In this document: in pieces, positions 61,283 to 64,000 of the stretch
How the letters are laid out: the number at the start of each line of letters is the position of its first letter
Position numbering within the stretch: the first letter of the stretch is position 1
Assembly (NCBI RefSeq): GCF_036417845.1
Contig: NC_089979.1
Coordinates: 7,679,424 to 7,743,423 of the forward strand
Length of the DNA: 64,000 nt
Source of the DNA: Apteryx mantelli
Lineage: Eukaryota; Chordata; Aves; Apterygiformes; Apterygidae
Direction of reading: 5' to 3'
The notes under the pieces: generated by a model
Databases searched by the model: none
What the model was told of the DNA's origin: nothing
What the model saw: only the letters and a program-made list of their open reading frames with translations
Position numbers and translations under genes: made by a program

Positions 61283-64000
61283 AAGGAGCTGCCATGACAT
61301 GACAACAGCTCTGAATCAGTTCTCTGATTGCTCATCACACCATGATATCCAACCCTAAGACTGCTCATCTGCATATTTTTGGCTTTCTGGATTCACTTTG
61401 GAGTGAAGCCTCCTGCCGCTAGATGTCAAGTACATATCATGCATGGTGCTTGAAACAAAACACAAATGCGATCAGTTAAGGATATATTATCTTAATGTGA
61501 TCAGTTCAGAGAAGTCATTCAGCAGAAAAAAAAGAAGCAATCAAAATGGCTCCTTGTACAGTAAACTGAATAAAAACCAACAGCAGCAGAGTGAAACCGG
61601 TCTCAGAGCTTCTTTAATTCTATAATGTTACAATTTAATATAACTTCATACCAGCTCTGTGTATTGACACTTGCAATAGCTTCTCTTAGGTTTAAGTCTG
61701 CCATGGTATGCTCTGTTCCCTGGTGCCTTGACACTGGCTTATTGGAGTTTGGATTATTACAAACAGAGAGAAAGGGTGACTCGTGCCACCTGGCATGAAA
61801 TACTGGACGTAATTAAAGAATAATTACATTTCATGTACAGAAAGCCTAGGTAGGACCAAGCTAGGAAAAATTTAGTCAATCACCCATAATTATGAGTCAT
61901 TCAGCAGTCTAGCAGTCTCACCGTTACCGCTCAGCAGGTCCAAATCAACATCTTAAGTGGTACAAAGAAAAAGCAGAAAGGAGAGAAAGGAATGGTGGTA
62001 TAGGAACTGGCATACGTGACATAGTAGCTGATGAAAGATGATGATCATGATGCAAAAGAAAATGGGTACTGCATTTTGTGGGTCTCATCACACTTTGATC
62101 AAACAGAAACACACAGAGCTGGCCCTATTAAGGCAGGAGTATTGGTAAAATTGTGAATAAAACATGGTGGGGGGGAGGAGGTGGGAAGGAACAAATCTCC
62201 TAAGTCTGTGTCAGCTGGAAAGGAAAAATGGATCAATTTTCTTTTCTTGTTGCGGTGGACTTTGAATTAATTAAAAAAAAAAGGTGGGGGTGGGAAAGCT
62301 GCCTAACAAAGCAAACGGTCTGAACAAAGAAAGGTGCCAAAGGTACTTCTGTTAAAAAGCTCCTATTAGACCCAACAGAAAGCACAATGAGGCTCCACAG
62401 GACAAAGTAAAATGAGATTCACCTAGAGAATAAGAGAAAGAGCATGAAATCCCATACCACTTACTGCACAGGATGTGATTGGTATTTTACAACCAGCTCA
62501 GGAAGTAACTAGTCTTGGTTAATTGATTTGATTTCATTTCATTTTGAAAAGTAGATATGATAGCAAAGAGTTGCCGAATCCTGACTGATGACACCTGGCT
62601 GAATTTTTGCTTTCAACCTTTGCTAAAACACATCCAAACTGAATAGTCAAAACATCTGTGTGCCACATCAGCACAGATGAGAGCAGGACAGTGACCAACA
62701 TCCATAAAGAGTGTATTATAGGCAAGCAATAAAATTAGATAAGCAGAAAGACTGGGGTTCATCCCACTAAAGTTCAGTCTACAATGTATGTATCTAAGTT
62801 GGAGCTAGTCATTCTCCTGCTGAAGTTTCTTTATGTAAAATAGGTATCTACTTTAATATGAAATTAATCATATTGATTAGAAAAGAAGTTGCATGTGACT
62901 AATTTAGATGGATATATCTATCTCGTATTTGATGAATACTACTGGAAATAACTAGACAGTCTGAAATTTTTCCATAAAAGTACTTTTATAGGAAGTACCT
63001 ATGAAATACTGTGGCTTTTTTAAGGACAGAACTAGTCTTTGTCTTTTCTGGAGAACAGCTGTGCTTAAAAGTACCGCAACATCCAAAATTCATCTGTGAC
63101 ATCCCCAGATAGCTCTCTTCTGCCATAGGAGGAAAAATTTCTTCTTATTTTATTCGTGTTATTATTTCATAAGTTTTATAAAAGTTTCATATCCAAGCAC
63201 TGGCCAGGGAAGACATGAGTGAAGGCTATCAAGACAGCTTAGCTCAAATGATGTAGCAGCAGGTATGTGAGGAGACATATTAGGATGTGAAAAACAGGGA
63301 TGAAAAGAGGACAAGGGAGGAGAATTAAGATGAACAAGAAGAATGGTGGAATCATTTTTCACTCTGAACCAACTAGGGGAGACGATCAGTTCCATTTCTG
63401 CCCTTGTCCAATTCCTGAGAGATTTAACCAGGGCTTGGGCTCGCAAGACTGGCTCTTGCCACTGAAGCCCAGCTAACTCCCCAGTGGAGCCACATTGCAA
63501 CCACCTGAGAGTCCTGCCACTGTTGGCACTGGTGGCAGTTCATTGTCAGTCTGGATTTCACTTTAGTCTTTCAACTCAAACATACTCTGACTCAGTCAGA
63601 CTGTTCTCAGCAGGAGGCAGGAGGAGATCTGGATACCAGCAGTTGGAGGTTGAACTTTCAAGCTCTGCTGATTGGTCATAGCACTGGGAAAGGTATTCTG
63701 TCTAGTCTGTGTTATGGCTTTCTTCATAGTGTGGATAATGACACTGACACATCATCAGACGTGGTCATAATAAGAAGGAAACACTACATGAGGCCTAGGT
63801 AGTATAATATCTATCCTGCTCCCCAAATCAGCTGAGATTGATTTGGTTTCCAGAATAATTGGAGCAAAATTTATGCTAGAAATTATGAAGAGTCCCTCAA
63901 CTTATGATGGTGATAGAAGTGTTCCAAAGTTACTGTGCTTACTGTTTTTTTATCAACAAAACAATTTTTTGCTGGAAAGTGTTTTATTTTATTTATTTAT
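61283..64000. other. Non-coding stretch to window end
   Basis: AT-rich DNA with only short frames (up to 112 codons) lacking recognisable motifs. A short G run lies near 62168-62174. No gene was recognised. Confidence 0.55.

Overview
The window looks like a bird chromosome, or at least a sauropsid one. Its main recognisable sequences are CR1-type LINE retrotransposons with the typical 3' tail of repeated ATTCTGTG octamers. Most of the rest is AT-rich, non-coding, single-copy-looking DNA with microsatellites and a few old SINE-like remnants. No bacterial-style genes, operons, tRNA, rRNA or CRISPR arrays were seen. The species cannot be named from sequence alone.

Layout. 1-2201: young CR1 (copy A, + strand, cut by the window edge). 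2.2-23.9 kb: AT-rich non-coding DNA with microsatellites, an old CR1 tail, palindromic transcription-factor-like sites (9.58, 9.86 kb), an ancient interspersed repeat (13.5-14.0 kb) and a MIR-like SINE (14.1 kb). 23.9-25.7 kb: old CR1 fragment, then CR1 copy B (+). 25.7-31.1 kb: non-coding, with a near-perfect hairpin at 30.31-30.39 kb. 31.1-45.45 kb: the standout locus, read on the - strand. It is an alternation of CR1 C, GC-rich cassette 1, CR1 D, GC-rich cassette 2, CR1 E, with a repeat period of about 6147-6148 bp. 45.45-64 kb: AT-rich non-coding DNA with a (CA)n tract, SINE-like remnants, a degraded CR1 (59.5-60.9 kb) and one weak exon candidate (61.0 kb).

Each GC-rich cassette (about 3 kb) carries one intact small gene on the - strand. 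It encodes a 164-residue protein with a complete C3HC4 RING finger closely resembling that of TOPORS (a nuclear ubiquitin/SUMO E3 ligase), followed by an Arg/Ser-rich tail. A good splice acceptor lies upstream of the ATG, a strong donor lies 578 bp further upstream, and an AATAAA signal lies about 265 nt after the stop. By eye the two cassettes differ at only about 20 positions over about 3 kb. The CR1 arms between them differ more.

The simplest history is unequal recombination between two CR1 copies flanking a single TOPORS-like gene, which doubled the gene and left a hybrid CR1 in the middle. A second possibility, not excluded by this window, is that the gene and the CR1 ORF2 now travel together as a chimeric unit, because the cassette sits exactly where CR1 ORF1 should be. 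All CR1 ORF2 copies here are broken. They share a frameshift between endonuclease and reverse transcriptase, and some share nonsense codons.
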